DNA of 42,906 bases from Planctomycetota bacterium (GTDB lineage Bacteria; Planctomycetota; PLA2; JAEUHO01), in contig JASJAY010000001.1 in assembly GCA_030066775.1 (NCBI GenBank), positions 68,612 through 111,517 on the forward strand, in the 5' to 3' direction. A model generated the notes under the pieces. The model was not told the DNA's origin. It worked only from the letters and a program-made list of their open reading frames with translations, and ran no database searches. Position numbers and translations under genes: made by a program. Shown here piece after piece: positions 27,234-35,215 of the stretch; position 1 is the stretch's first letter, and every line of letters starts with the position of its first letter.

Positions 27234-28400
27234 ATGCGTCAACTGAGCTTCCTGCTCGGGCTCGCCCTGACCCTGCTCGCCGTCGCCCCGGCCCTGGCCG
27301 GCGACGAAGGCGACGCCGACCGGGCCGCCTGGGAGCGACGCCTGGCCGACCTCGATGCCCAGACGAAGGACGTGGACGCCAAGGCGGCCTACACCCTCGC
27401 CCTGCAGCTCGAGGCCAAGGGCCACAAGGACCTGGCCGCCAAGGCCTACGAGATCGTCATCGGCGTACAGCCCGACCACCCGGCTGCCCGTCGCGCGCTC
27501 GGCTACGAGCAGGTGGACGGCACCTGGCATCGCGGGGACGACCTCTTCCGCGCCAAGGGCTTCGTGCACCACCAGAAGCGCTGGATGACCGCGGAGGAGT
27601 TTGCCCAGGCCACGCGCCCCGAGCGCGAGAAGGCCGAGCAGAAGGCGGGCGAGTCCCGCGCGTTCGACCTCCTGCGCCTGATCGGCACCGAGGACCCGGA
27701 GACGGTCACAAAGGCGAAGCGCCGCTTCGCGATGGTCGACAAGAAGTTCAAGCTCGCGCCGCTGGCGAAGGCGCTGCGGCTCAAGCCCGCGTCCTTGCGC
27801 ATCTTCGCTGCGGAGGAGCTCGCCCGCCTCGACGATCCGCTCGGCGTGCCGGCGCTCATCCACCGCGCGATCTACGACCCGAAGAAGGACGTCCGCACGG
27901 CCGCCGCTCGAGCGCTCAAGTCGATCGACGAGCCCGACACGATCCACCCCCTCGGCCGCGCGCTGAAGAGCCGCTACGAGGAAGTACGCGTGCACGCCGT
28001 CGAGGCCATCGGCCAGCTGGGCGACAACCTTGGTCTCGGCTACGTGATCAAGCGCTGGGAGGGCCGCTCCGGCGACTTCCCGCAGGTCTACTTCATGCAG
28101 GCGCGCCAGATCAGCTACATCCAGGACTTCGACGTCGAGGTTGCGCAGACGTCCTTCATCGCCGACCCGATCGTCGGCGTGATCCAGGAAGGCGTCGTGC
28201 AGTCGGTGAAGATCCACGCCACCGAGCAGGTCTTCACGACCGTCGAGCACGCCGCCGTGCTGGGCGCGCTCGAGCAGCTCGCGGGCACCAAGCTCGGCGA
28301 CAAGCTGGCGCCCTGGTCGAAGTTCTGGCGCGAGAACGGCGAGCGCCTCGTGGCCGAGCGCACCGAGAAGTACGCCAACAAGCCGAAGCGTCAGAAGTAG
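27234..28400 (+). CDS. Exported HEAT-repeat protein with an embedded secretin-like segment
   Basis: 388 residues: signal peptide (cleavage after A22, ALA-GDE), a TPR-like start ([23 protein letters not shown]), the [25 protein letters not shown] motif (95-123) often seen in secreted planctomycete proteins, HEAT repeats (about 175-275), and at residues 292-320 a segment beginning [14 protein letters not shown] that matches residues 175-203 of the secretin-like protein at 39201 at 19 of 29 positions. After it comes [24 protein letters not shown], typical of HEAT protein ends. No enzyme motif. The ATG at 27234 is chosen for the signal peptide and CGGAGA site. Confidence 0.82.
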   Translation: MRQLSFLLGLALTLLAVAPALAGDEGDADRAAWERRLADLDAQTKDVDAKAAYTLALQLEAKGHKDLAAKAYEIVIGVQPDHPAARRALGYEQVDGTWHRGDDLFRAKGFVHHQKRWMTAEEFAQATRPEREKAEQKAGESRAFDLLRLIGTEDPETVTKAKRRFAMVDKKFKLAPLAKALRLKPASLRIFAAEELARLDDPLGVPALIHRAIYDPKKDVRTAAARALKSIDEPDTIHPLGRALKSRYEEVRVHAVEAIGQLGDNLGLGYVIKRWEGRSGDFPQVYFMQARQISYIQDFDVEVAQTSFIADPIVGVIQEGVVQSVKIHATEQVFTTVEHAAVLGALEQLAGTKLGDKLAPWSKFWRENGERLVAERTEKYANKPKRQK

Positions 28401-28434
28401 CGGATCGCCGGCAAGTTCCGGGGCGGACACGCAT

Positions 28435-28456
28435 CCCCCGTAGGCACCCCCTACGG
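28435..28456 (+). repeat. Paired C-tract boxes in the leader of the delta-60 lipoprotein gene
   Basis: CCCCCGTAGG (28435-28444), CA, then CCCCCTACGG (28447-28456), followed by AGA. The GTAGG and CCTAC parts can also pair as a small hairpin next to the ribosome-binding site. Layout matches the repeat at 27200. CCGGCAAGTTC (28408-28418) lies just upstream. Confidence 0.5.
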
Positions 28457-28464
28457 AGACTGCC

Positions 28465-29742
28465 GTGTTCGCCTCCTTTGCCCCCCGCATCGCTGCCCTC
28501 GTCCTGACCGCGACATCCTTCGCCCTCGCCGGCTGCGGCGGTGGCGGCGGCTCGGTGCCCCCGCAGGGGCCCGGCTACCAGCCCGATGCGGCCTTTGCGC
28601 AGGGCGGGGTCCAGACGATCCAGCTGCCCTCGAACTTCGAGCGGCTCTACGCCTACGCGCATCACCCCGACGGCAGCCACGTCGTGGGGGGCTCGGACAC
28701 GTTCGAGGACGGGTTCTACGTCTCCGTCCTGCTGCCCGACGGCTCGATCGACACCTCGTTCGGAACGAACGGTGCCTTCCAGATCGCGTCTCCCGACTGG
28801 AAGCTGAACAAGATCGTCGTCGACCCCGCGACGGGGAAGATCATCCTCGTTGGGCGCCTGAACGACTCGCTGGTGTTCGTGCGGCTGAACCGCGACGGGT
28901 CCTACGACAGCACGTTCGGCTTCCTGGGCGCCATGGCGCATCCGCTGGGCAACGGCCCGCCGATCGTCGCCCTGAAGGCCGCGGTCCTGCCGGACGGTCG
29001 CGTGACGGTCCTGTTCCGCCGTGCCATCGGCGCCTTCGTCATGCGCATCACCCCGACGGGCTTGCTCGACCCGACCTTCGCCGCCGGCACCGGCATCGCG
29101 GGGATCCCGGTCGGTGCGAACGACCTGACCAACACGATGGTCGATGCCGGTGTCGACGGCGTCTACGTCGGCGGCCACCACGGCTCGGCAAGCGGGCACT
29201 ACATGTGGATCCGCCGCCTCAGCGCGAACGGCGCGGTGGACGCGGGCTTCGGGGTCGGCGGGATGGCGAAGCTCATGGCGGCATCGGACTACCCCCGCGG
29301 TCCGTACGCGATGCTCATGCACAGCTCGGGGGTGGTGCAGGCCTTCGGCGCGCGGCTGCCCTCGGGCAACGGCACGACCGTGCCGCAGGGCTTCCGCATC
29401 TCGAAGACAGGGCTCATCGCGCTTGGTGCCAACCCGGCGCTCCAGGGCCCCGACATCAATCTCCCGACCGCCAATCGGTTCGTCGCTGCGTACGAGCTCG
29501 CGGACGGGCGCATCCAATGCGTGTACCCCGGCTACGCGGCGAAACCGACGGTGGTCGTGCAGCTGCTGGCGGACGGTACGCCCGACACGGACTTTGGCCC
29601 GAACGGACGACGCACACTTCCCTCACCCTATGACTTCGCCGGAGGGGGCTGGGATGCCCAGGGCGGGCTCGTCCTTGTTGGCGTCGATCCGTCCAACCCC
29701 AACGACAACCAGCTCGTGGTCGCGCGCTTCCTCGCCGACTGA
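28465..29742 (+). CDS. Delta-60 repeat lipoprotein
   Basis: 425 residues with a lipobox ALAGC (C24) and a Gly-rich linker. The body has at least five delta-60-type units, recognised by 'L-DG-D--FG--G': LLPDGSIDTSFGTNGAF, RLNRDGSYDSTFGFLGAM, RITPTGLLDPTFAAGTG, RLSANGAVDAGFGVGGMA and QLLADGTPDTDFGPNGRR. Such repeats form a beta-propeller-like shell in exported proteins of unknown role. The start is GTG at 28465 with CGGAGA 5 bases before. It follows the HEAT/secretin-segment gene by 64 bases, so both may share a transcript, and ends facing the ABC genes. Confidence 0.87.
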   Translation: MFASFAPRIAALVLTATSFALAGCGGGGGSVPPQGPGYQPDAAFAQGGVQTIQLPSNFERLYAYAHHPDGSHVVGGSDTFEDGFYVSVLLPDGSIDTSFGTNGAFQIASPDWKLNKIVVDPATGKIILVGRLNDSLVFVRLNRDGSYDSTFGFLGAMAHPLGNGPPIVALKAAVLPDGRVTVLFRRAIGAFVMRITPTGLLDPTFAAGTGIAGIPVGANDLTNTMVDAGVDGVYVGGHHGSASGHYMWIRRLSANGAVDAGFGVGGMAKLMAASDYPRGPYAMLMHSSGVVQAFGARLPSGNGTTVPQGFRISKTGLIALGANPALQGPDINLPTANRFVAAYELADGRIQCVYPGYAAKPTVVVQLLADGTPDTDFGPNGRRTLPSPYDFAGGGWDAQGGLVLVGVDPSNPNDNQLVVARFLAD

Positions 29743-29760
29743 AGCGGGCTAGTCCTTCAG
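29739..29760. terminator. Bidirectional hairpin between delta-60 gene and ABC operon
   Basis: CTGAAG (29739-29744), a 10-base loop and CTTCAG (29755-29760) form a perfect 6-bp stem at the meeting point of the two convergent genes; the stop TGA (29740-29742) is in the stem. Confidence 0.4.
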
Positions 29761-30660
29761 CGGGAAGTCGCGGCGCTTGGTGCGCCAGACGCCGTACGCC
29801 AGGAACGCGGCCGACAGGACGATCGCCGTGATGACGGCGGTCGGCCCACTCGAGTACGTCGGCTTCTGCAGCATGGTCACCGCCGCTTCCGCGAGGTTCT
29901 CGACGCCGGGCCTGAAGAGCAGCCCGTCGGGGTCGATCGCGTCGGCGACGTAGCGGGATCGTTCCGCGAACTCGTCGTTCACCAACGCGCGGTACAGGCT
30001 GCGCACGTGATAGGACATCGAGAGCGTCTGCACTGACCCGCGCGCGGCGATGAACATCGTCTCGATCACGAACGTGTACACGAGGGCCGCGATCATGCCC
30101 TTGCGGAAGATGCTCGCGAGCATGTAGTAGAGCGAGCCCAGGAGCAGCGCGGAGAGGGCCGCCACGGCGGGCACCGCCATCCAGACCGTCGTCGGCACGG
30201 ACAGACCCGACGTCCACAGCACGCTCCACAAGAGGAGCGTGCCCACGAGGACGGCGGGCAGGACACCCGAGGCGAAGCGCGCGAGGAACACGGTGCTGCG
30301 CGAGACGGGGCGCACCAGGTGATAGACGAGCGTGCGCTGGCTGACCTCGTTGCTGAAGCCCGGCGTCACGAAGAGCAGGGCGCAGAGCGGGAGCAGGTAC
30401 TGCAGCGTCTGCTTGTCGAGCAGCTCCCAGAGGTAGAACCACTTGTCCTTCTGCGCGAACGGGGAGCGCTCGTCGACGCCCGAGATGCCCACCAACGCAC
30501 CCAGGCCGACTGCGACAGCCGCGATCAGCAGGAAGCGCCGCGGCCGGAACGCCAGCCGCGAGCCCCACGTGAAGACCGGCGCGAACCCCTTGAGGGGCGG
30601 CGGGTTCTTCACGGAGAGCCGCTTCGGGTCGTCGGCGGGGGTGGCGAGCTCGGGGTTCAT
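29749..30660 (-). CDS. ABC-2 type membrane permease (second of two)
   Basis: 303 residues, cytoplasmic N-terminus with Pro-rich lead, then about six membrane helices (LLIAAVAVGLGALVGISG, LPLCALLFVTPGF, FASGVLPAVLVGTLLLWSVLW, VWMAVPAVAALSALLLGSLYYML, GMIAALVYTFVIETMF, AVITAIVLSAAFLAYGVW). EVSQRTLVYHLVRPVSRSTVFLAR is the typical cytoplasmic loop of NosY/ABC-2 exporters, and a periplasmic stretch lies between helices 5 and 6. It ends in RDFPLKD. The ATG overlaps the stop of the preceding ATPase (ATGA). Substrate unknown. Confidence 0.87.
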   Translation of the reverse strand: MNPELATPADDPKRLSVKNPPPLKGFAPVFTWGSRLAFRPRRFLLIAAVAVGLGALVGISGVDERSPFAQKDKWFYLWELLDKQTLQYLLPLCALLFVTPGFSNEVSQRTLVYHLVRPVSRSTVFLARFASGVLPAVLVGTLLLWSVLWTSGLSVPTTVWMAVPAVAALSALLLGSLYYMLASIFRKGMIAALVYTFVIETMFIAARGSVQTLSMSYHVRSLYRALVNDEFAERSRYVADAIDPDGLLFRPGVENLAEAAVTMLQKPTYSSGPTAVITAIVLSAAFLAYGVWRTKRRDFPLKD

Positions 30661-31580
30661 TGGGTCAGGTAGCGGAAGACCGCCTCCAGGTCCTCGTCGA
30701 CGGGGTCCAGGGCTTCGACGGTCACCTTGCCTTCGGCGGCCATCGCGCCGATCTCGTCGAACAACCGGTTCGGCTGGGTCGTGCGCACGATGAGGCCGGT
30801 GGGGGCGTGCTCGATGCGACCCACGCCTTCGAGCGAGACGATCAGCGGCGCGAGCGCCTCGCCGTCCTGCGTCTGGACGTGCACGGTGAGCGGGTACTCG
30901 GAGAGGTCCTCGCGGATCTCGCGCGCCGTGCCCTCGGCCAGCACACGGCCGTTGTGCAGCACGACCAGGCGCCGCGCGACGAGCGCGACCTCGTGCAGAA
31001 TGTGGCTCGAGACGAGCACGCACTTGCCCTCGTCGCCGAGCGCCCGGATCAACGCGGCGTACTCGCGTCGGCCCGTGGGATCGAGGCCGTTGAGCGGCTC
31101 GTCGAGCACGAGCACGTCGGGGTCGTGGGCGAGGGCCTGGGCCAGCTTGGCGCGCTGGCGCATGCCCTTGCTGAAGCCGGCGGCGCTGCGGTCCATCACG
31201 TGTCCGAGGCCGACGCGCTCGAGGTTGTTCATCGCGCGACGGCGCGACTCCGCCTTGTCGTACCCCTGCAGTCGCGTCAGGTACGTGATCACGTCGAGGA
31301 TGGCGGCGTGGGGGTAGAACGCGTCCTGTTCGGGCACGAGTCCGACGCGGCGCATCACGCCCGGGTTGTCGAAGGGCTTCCGGCCGCACACGAGCGCCGT
31401 GCCGAGGTTCGGGCGCAGCATGCCCGTGATCACCTTGAGCATCGTGCTCTTGCCGGCGCCGTTGGGGCCCAGCAGACCGCTCACGCCGGGCCCGAACTCG
31501 ACGGACACGTCGTTGAGGCCCATCACCTCGCCGTACCACTTGCTCACGTTCGTGAGCGCGATGCTCGGGGTCTCGCTCAT
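30657..31580 (-). CDS. ABC transporter ATP-binding protein (second of two)
   Basis: 307 residues with Walker A LGPNGAGKST (37-46), Q-loop LVPEQDAF, signature FSKGMRQR (136-143), Walker B VLVLDEP (156-162) and switch LVSSHIL. The FSKGM form of the signature and a C-terminal extension (about 80 residues) are usual in ATPases of ABC-2 exporters of the NosF/CcmA type. It overlaps the permease on both sides by 4 bases, so it is made in step with its partners. Likely energises 29749-30660. Confidence 0.92.
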   Translation of the reverse strand: MSETPSIALTNVSKWYGEVMGLNDVSVEFGPGVSGLLGPNGAGKSTMLKVITGMLRPNLGTALVCGRKPFDNPGVMRRVGLVPEQDAFYPHAAILDVITYLTRLQGYDKAESRRRAMNNLERVGLGHVMDRSAAGFSKGMRQRAKLAQALAHDPDVLVLDEPLNGLDPTGRREYAALIRALGDEGKCVLVSSHILHEVALVARRLVVLHNGRVLAEGTAREIREDLSEYPLTVHVQTQDGEALAPLIVSLEGVGRIEHAPTGLIVRTTQPNRLFDEIGAMAAEGKVTVEALDPVDEDLEAVFRYLTQ

Positions 31581-32521
31581 TCCGAGACCTCCGTGCTGCG
31601 GGCCCGGCGGTAGACCGCGTAGGCGCCGATCAGCAGCACGGCGATCGCGACGACCATGCCGATGGTGGGGCTCGGCGCCTCCTCACGGAAGCGCTCCATC
31701 TGCGCTTCGTTGCGCCAGCGGTCCGTCTCCGCCTCGGCCATCACGTGGGCGCTGACCGAGTTCACGATGAGGCTGACGTGCTTCAACGCCTGCTGGGCGA
31801 CGCCGCGCAGCTCCGACCCCAGGCCCGCCATCATGGCGCCGCCGAAGTACACCGCTGCGGCGATGGCCATCACCGTCCCACGTCGTGGCGTGCGCGCCGA
31901 CAGGAACAGCATCAGCCCCGTGAACCCGAAGGAAGCCACGAGGTAGGAGTGGATGACGTTGCCCAGGATGTCGACGTTGTTCCCGAGCCACTCGTTCGTC
32001 GTGCCATCGGGCTGCCACAGGCCGGCGAAGAGATAGAACGTGAGGCCGGGCGAGAGCAGCACGATCGCGAGCACGGCGGGGAGCACGAGTGCCTTGCCGA
32101 GCACGTACTCGATCGGACGGATCGGGCGCACCAGGTAGAGCGGCAGCGCGCGCGTGCGCAGGTCGTCGGCGACGATGCCGGCGCCGGCGAGCATGGAGAT
32201 CAGTGCGCCGACGGTTGCGACGAAGCCGTAGAAGCCCATCAGGGCCTGCTTCAGGTAGCGCGTCGTGTACGTGGCGAAGTCGAACGGCTCGTTCCGGTTG
32301 GCGAAGCGCGAGAAGCCTTCCGAGACGACCTCCTCGATGTTCAACATCACGTACATCTGGATCGTGAAGATCACGTAGAAGATCAGCACGAGCACGCCGA
32401 GGATCTTGAAGCTGCGCGTGCGGATGGCGTTCCGGAAGCCCTGGCCGAAGATCGCCATCACCGGCGAGCGTCCGCCGAAGCTGCCCTCGTAGGGCCTGTA
32501 CCCGCGGGCGTAGACGGCCAT
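31577..32521 (-). CDS. ABC-2 type membrane permease (first of two)
   Basis: 314 residues with an N-terminal helix (ILGVLVLIFYVIFTIQMYVML), a periplasmic section (about 60-90), and further helices GFVATVGALISMLAGAGIVADDL, LVLPAVLAIVLLSPGLTFYLF, SYLVASFGFTGLMLFL, VMAIAAAVYFGGAMMAGL and MVVAIAVLLIGAYAV. The loop RTRALPLYLVRPIRPIEYVLGK is the ABC-2 counterpart of the RTLVYHLVRPVSR loop of the other permease, so the two seem to be old paralogues. The stop overlaps the next ATPase by 4 bases; the start ATG (32521) overlaps the preceding ATPase stop by one base (TGATG). Confidence 0.87.
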   Translation of the reverse strand: MAVYARGYRPYEGSFGGRSPVMAIFGQGFRNAIRTRSFKILGVLVLIFYVIFTIQMYVMLNIEEVVSEGFSRFANRNEPFDFATYTTRYLKQALMGFYGFVATVGALISMLAGAGIVADDLRTRALPLYLVRPIRPIEYVLGKALVLPAVLAIVLLSPGLTFYLFAGLWQPDGTTNEWLGNNVDILGNVIHSYLVASFGFTGLMLFLSARTPRRGTVMAIAAAVYFGGAMMAGLGSELRGVAQQALKHVSLIVNSVSAHVMAEAETDRWRNEAQMERFREEAPSPTIGMVVAIAVLLIGAYAVYRRARSTEVSE

Positions 32522-33510
32522 CAGGCGTCCTCCCCGGTCTCGAAGTGGTGGCTCTCCTCGGAGACCGCCGACTGCGCGCTCGGCGCGTGGCCGCCGAGGA
32601 TGCGCATGAACACGTCCTCGAGCGACTCGCTCACGGGCTTCACGCGTCGCAGGCGCACGCCGTGCTCTCCGGCCAGCTGGAAGATCGGCGCAGAGCCGAG
32701 CTCCGGGTCGAGCGCGACGGTCCACGCGTCTCCGGACTCGCCGCCGTCGGTGGCGAGCACGCGGATGTCCTGCGCGTCGAGGGCCGCGCGGAAGTCCGGC
32801 GACTCCCCGTCGAACGCGATCGAGTAGACGCCGTCTCGCGGCGCGAACTCCTCGAGGCGGTACGTGCCCTCGGAGCGACCCTCCTTGAGCACGGTGATCG
32901 AGTCCGCGACCTTCTGCACCTCGGGCAGGATGTGCGACGACCAGATGATGTGCTTGCCGTGGCGGTCGGCGAGGCGGCGGATCAGCTTCAGGAGCTCTTC
33001 GCGGCCCTTGGGATCGAGGCCTGCGAGCGGCTCGTCGAGGAACAGGAGCTCCGGGTCGTGCACCAGGGCCTGCGCGAGCTTGAAGCGCTGGCGCATGCCG
33101 GTCGAGTACTCGCGCACGTCGCGGTAGACGGCCTCGCCGAGGCCCACGTGGAAGAGCACCTCGTGGGCCCGCCGCAGCGCGTGGTTGTAGGGCATGCCCG
33201 TGAGCTGTCCGAGGAAGCGCACCGCCTTGATGCCCGTCGTCTCCGGCAGGTACGCGTCGAACTCCGGCATGAAGCCCACACGGCGGCGGATCTCGCGACG
33301 GTCGCGGCGTGCGTCGAGGCCGAGCACCTTCGCGTCGCCTTGGAAGTCCGGCAGCAGCCCGAGCACGCACTGGATCAGCGTCGACTTGCCCGCACCGTTG
33401 GGGCCCAGGAGCCCGGTCACGCCCTCGTGGATCTCGAGCGTCACGTCGCGCAGGGCAGGCGGACGTCGTCCGTACGCCTTCGTCAGTCCCCGGATCTCGA
33501 CGATCGCCAC
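32521..33510 (-). CDS. ABC transporter ATP-binding protein (first of two)
   Basis: 329 residues with Walker A LGPNGAGKST (35-44), GFMPEFDAYLP, signature YSTGMRQR (135-142), Walker B LLFLDEP (155-161) and IIWSSHIL. The C-terminal 110 residues form the extra domain seen in NosF/GldA-like ATPases, ending in an acidic tail (HHFETGEDA). The start is GTG at 33510, 46 bases from the ppsR stop, so the exporter genes may be in one transcript with moaD-moaE-ppsR or have their own promoter. It heads the four-gene exporter block. Confidence 0.92.
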   Translation of the reverse strand: MAIVEIRGLTKAYGRRPPALRDVTLEIHEGVTGLLGPNGAGKSTLIQCVLGLLPDFQGDAKVLGLDARRDRREIRRRVGFMPEFDAYLPETTGIKAVRFLGQLTGMPYNHALRRAHEVLFHVGLGEAVYRDVREYSTGMRQRFKLAQALVHDPELLFLDEPLAGLDPKGREELLKLIRRLADRHGKHIIWSSHILPEVQKVADSITVLKEGRSEGTYRLEEFAPRDGVYSIAFDGESPDFRAALDAQDIRVLATDGGESGDAWTVALDPELGSAPIFQLAGEHGVRLRRVKPVSESLEDVFMRILGGHAPSAQSAVSEESHHFETGEDA

Positions 33511-33542
33511 CCCGTCTCCCGCGCCGCCTGCCTGTGCTCGTG

Positions 33543-33556
33543 CCCCGCGAGCGGGG
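33543..33556 (-). terminator. Hairpin after ppsR
   Basis: CCCCGC-GA-GCGGGG (33543-33556) is a perfect inverted repeat next to the ppsR stop codon, in the 46-base gap before the exporter genes. No T-tract. It could reduce read-through into the exporter block. Confidence 0.4.
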
Positions 33557-34429
33557 TCAGCTGTTCTTGCCGGCCGTTTCCGCTTCGGCCATGTCCTCGC
33601 CCGGTCGGGCTTCGAAGCGCGACCGGTACAGCGTGAGGATGCGCGCCGCCGTCTCCTCGACGGCCTTGCGGGTCACGTTGATAACCGTCCATTGAGGGTG
33701 CTGGTCCAGAATCCGCTTGGCCCAGGTGGCTTCCCTGCGGATGTGCTGGATGTCGCCGTACTCGCTGTCCGGCCGCATATGCAGCGCTTCCATGCGCTCG
33801 CGGCGGATCTTCATCAGCACCGACGGCTCGATCACGAGGCCGAAGACGCGCTGCGGATCGACGTCGTCGAGCTCGGGCGGCGTGGGCAGGTCCAGCACCA
33901 GCGGGACGTTGGCCACCTTGTAGCCACGATGCGCGATGTAGTTCGAGAGCGGCGTCTTCGACGTGCGGCTGATGCCGACGATCACGATGTCGGCCTTGGT
34001 CAGGTTGCGCGGCTCGCGGCCGTCGTCGTTGTAGACCGCGAACTCCACCGCCTCCACGCGCCGGAAGTACTCCTCGTCGAGCTCGTAGCCGAGGCCGGGC
34101 ACCGAGCGCGGCGACTCGTCCATGTGGCGGGCGAGGCGTGCGATGAGCGGCGTCAACAGGTCGACGGCGCGCACGTCGTGCTTCTCGGCGAGCTCCTTCA
34201 CCCGCGGCCTGAGCTCCGCGCCGACGATGGTGTAGGCCACCATGGCGCCGAGGCTCTTCGCCTCGACGATGACCTTCTCGAGGCCCTCCTCGTCGAGGAT
34301 GTGGGAGCGCACCAGGATCAGCGTGTCGTCCGCCTTGCCGAACTGGGCGAGCGCCGCACGGCAGGTCTGCTGGGCCGTCTCGCCGGTCGCATCGCTCACG
34401 GCCATGACCAGGGGTTGCTGCTGGTTCAC
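33557..34429 (-). CDS. ppsR: Pyruvate, phosphate dikinase / PEP synthase regulatory protein (bifunctional kinase/phosphorylase)
   Basis: Switches PEP synthase or pyruvate phosphate dikinase off by ADP-dependent phosphorylation of a threonine and back on by phosphorolysis. The 290 residues fit the DUF299 family: VSDATGETA (11-19), YNDDGREPRNLTKADIVIVGISRTSKTPLSNYIA with the P-loop-like GISRTSKTP (152-160), ANVPLVLDL, DIQHIRREATWAKRILDQHP and a basic VINVTRKAVEETAARIL. The start is GTG at 34429, GTGA overlapping the moaE stop; AGGT lies ahead. The kinase target (ppsA or ppdK) is not in the window. Confidence 0.94.
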   Translation of the reverse strand: MNQQQPLVMAVSDATGETAQQTCRAALAQFGKADDTLILVRSHILDEEGLEKVIVEAKSLGAMVAYTIVGAELRPRVKELAEKHDVRAVDLLTPLIARLARHMDESPRSVPGLGYELDEEYFRRVEAVEFAVYNDDGREPRNLTKADIVIVGISRTSKTPLSNYIAHRGYKVANVPLVLDLPTPPELDDVDPQRVFGLVIEPSVLMKIRRERMEALHMRPDSEYGDIQHIRREATWAKRILDQHPQWTVINVTRKAVEETAARILTLYRSRFEARPGEDMAEAETAGKNS

Positions 34430-34902
34430 GGGACCTCGTCTCCCTCGCGGATCGGTTCGGAGGCCCCCTGGGGGTCCTCCGGCGTGCCGATCCAAACCGC
34501 ACCGCCTTCGAAGTGCTCTTTCTTCCAGATCGGTACGTCCTGTTTCAGCCGGGAGATGAAATCCTCCGTGGCTGCGAGCGCGGCCGCCCGGTGGGGGGCG
34601 GCGACGGCCACGACCATGGCGTCCTCCCCGATCTCGAGCTTGCCCACGCGGTGGGTGCAGGCCAGGTCGGAGATGGCGTGCCGGCCCTTCACCTCCGCCG
34701 CGATGCGCTCCATCTGGGCGAGCGCCATGGGCTCGTAGCACTCGTACTCGAGGTAGCGCACGACCCGGTCCGCGGTCTTGTTGCGCACCGTGCCGTAGAA
34801 GACCAGCACCGCGCCGTCCGGGTTGCTGCCCTCGGCATGGCCCGCCACCGCGGCGTACACGGCCTGCGCGTCGATCGGATCGCGGGTGATCGAGAAGGCC
34901 AT
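34426..34902 (-). CDS. moaE: Molybdopterin synthase large subunit MoaE
   Basis: Catalytic subunit that adds two sulfurs to precursor Z using MoaD thiocarboxylate. The 158 residues have VLVFYGTVRNKTADRVVRYLEYECY (33-57), HRVGKLEIGE (84-93), PHRAAALAATEDFISRLKQDVPIWKKE (103-129) with active-site K120 and K127. A C-terminal extension of about 20 residues (EDPQGASEPIREGDEVP) follows. The ATG at 34902 gives the family start; in-frame codons further up are not conserved. It is 8 bases downstream of moaD and coupled to ppsR. Confidence 0.95.
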   Translation of the reverse strand: MAFSITRDPIDAQAVYAAVAGHAEGSNPDGAVLVFYGTVRNKTADRVVRYLEYECYEPMALAQMERIAAEVKGRHAISDLACTHRVGKLEIGEDAMVVAVAAPHRAAALAATEDFISRLKQDVPIWKKEHFEGGAVWIGTPEDPQGASEPIREGDEVP

Positions 34903-34910
34903 GGCGGGCA

Positions 34911-35156
34911 CTATCCGCCGCCCACGGGGGGAATCAAGGCCAGGGTCTGACCGTCCGCGAGGGAGGCCGCCTCGGCCGCGAACTCCGCGCCCACCGCGAA
35001 GCGCAGCTGGGCGCGCAGCGGGGCCAGGTCGGGATGGCGGTCGGCCAGGGTCGTCCACGCATCGCCGACCGACGCCCCGTCGTCGAGATCGAGGACCTCC
35101 GTCTCGAGGCCGGTGGCCTCACGGGCCGCGGCGAAGTAGCGAACCTGGACGCGCAT
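34911..35156 (-). CDS. moaD: Molybdopterin synthase sulfur-carrier subunit MoaD
   Basis: Ubiquitin-fold sulfur carrier of 81 residues. The start MRVQVRYFAAAREATG and the end LIPPVGGG are diagnostic; the C-terminal Gly-Gly is activated by MoeB and then thiocarboxylated. The ATG at 35156 is the only reasonable start. First gene of moaD-moaE-ppsR and divergent from the desaturase over 59 bases. Its partners moaA, moaC and moeB are not in the window. Confidence 0.93.
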   Translation of the reverse strand: MRVQVRYFAAAREATGLETEVLDLDDGASVGDAWTTLADRHPDLAPLRAQLRFAVGAEFAAEAASLADGQTLALIPPVGGG

Positions 35157-35215
35157 CCCCCCGATTCTCGCCTGCCCGGCGCGCGCCTGACGCCTTTTGC
35201 ACGCGGTTCCCTACG

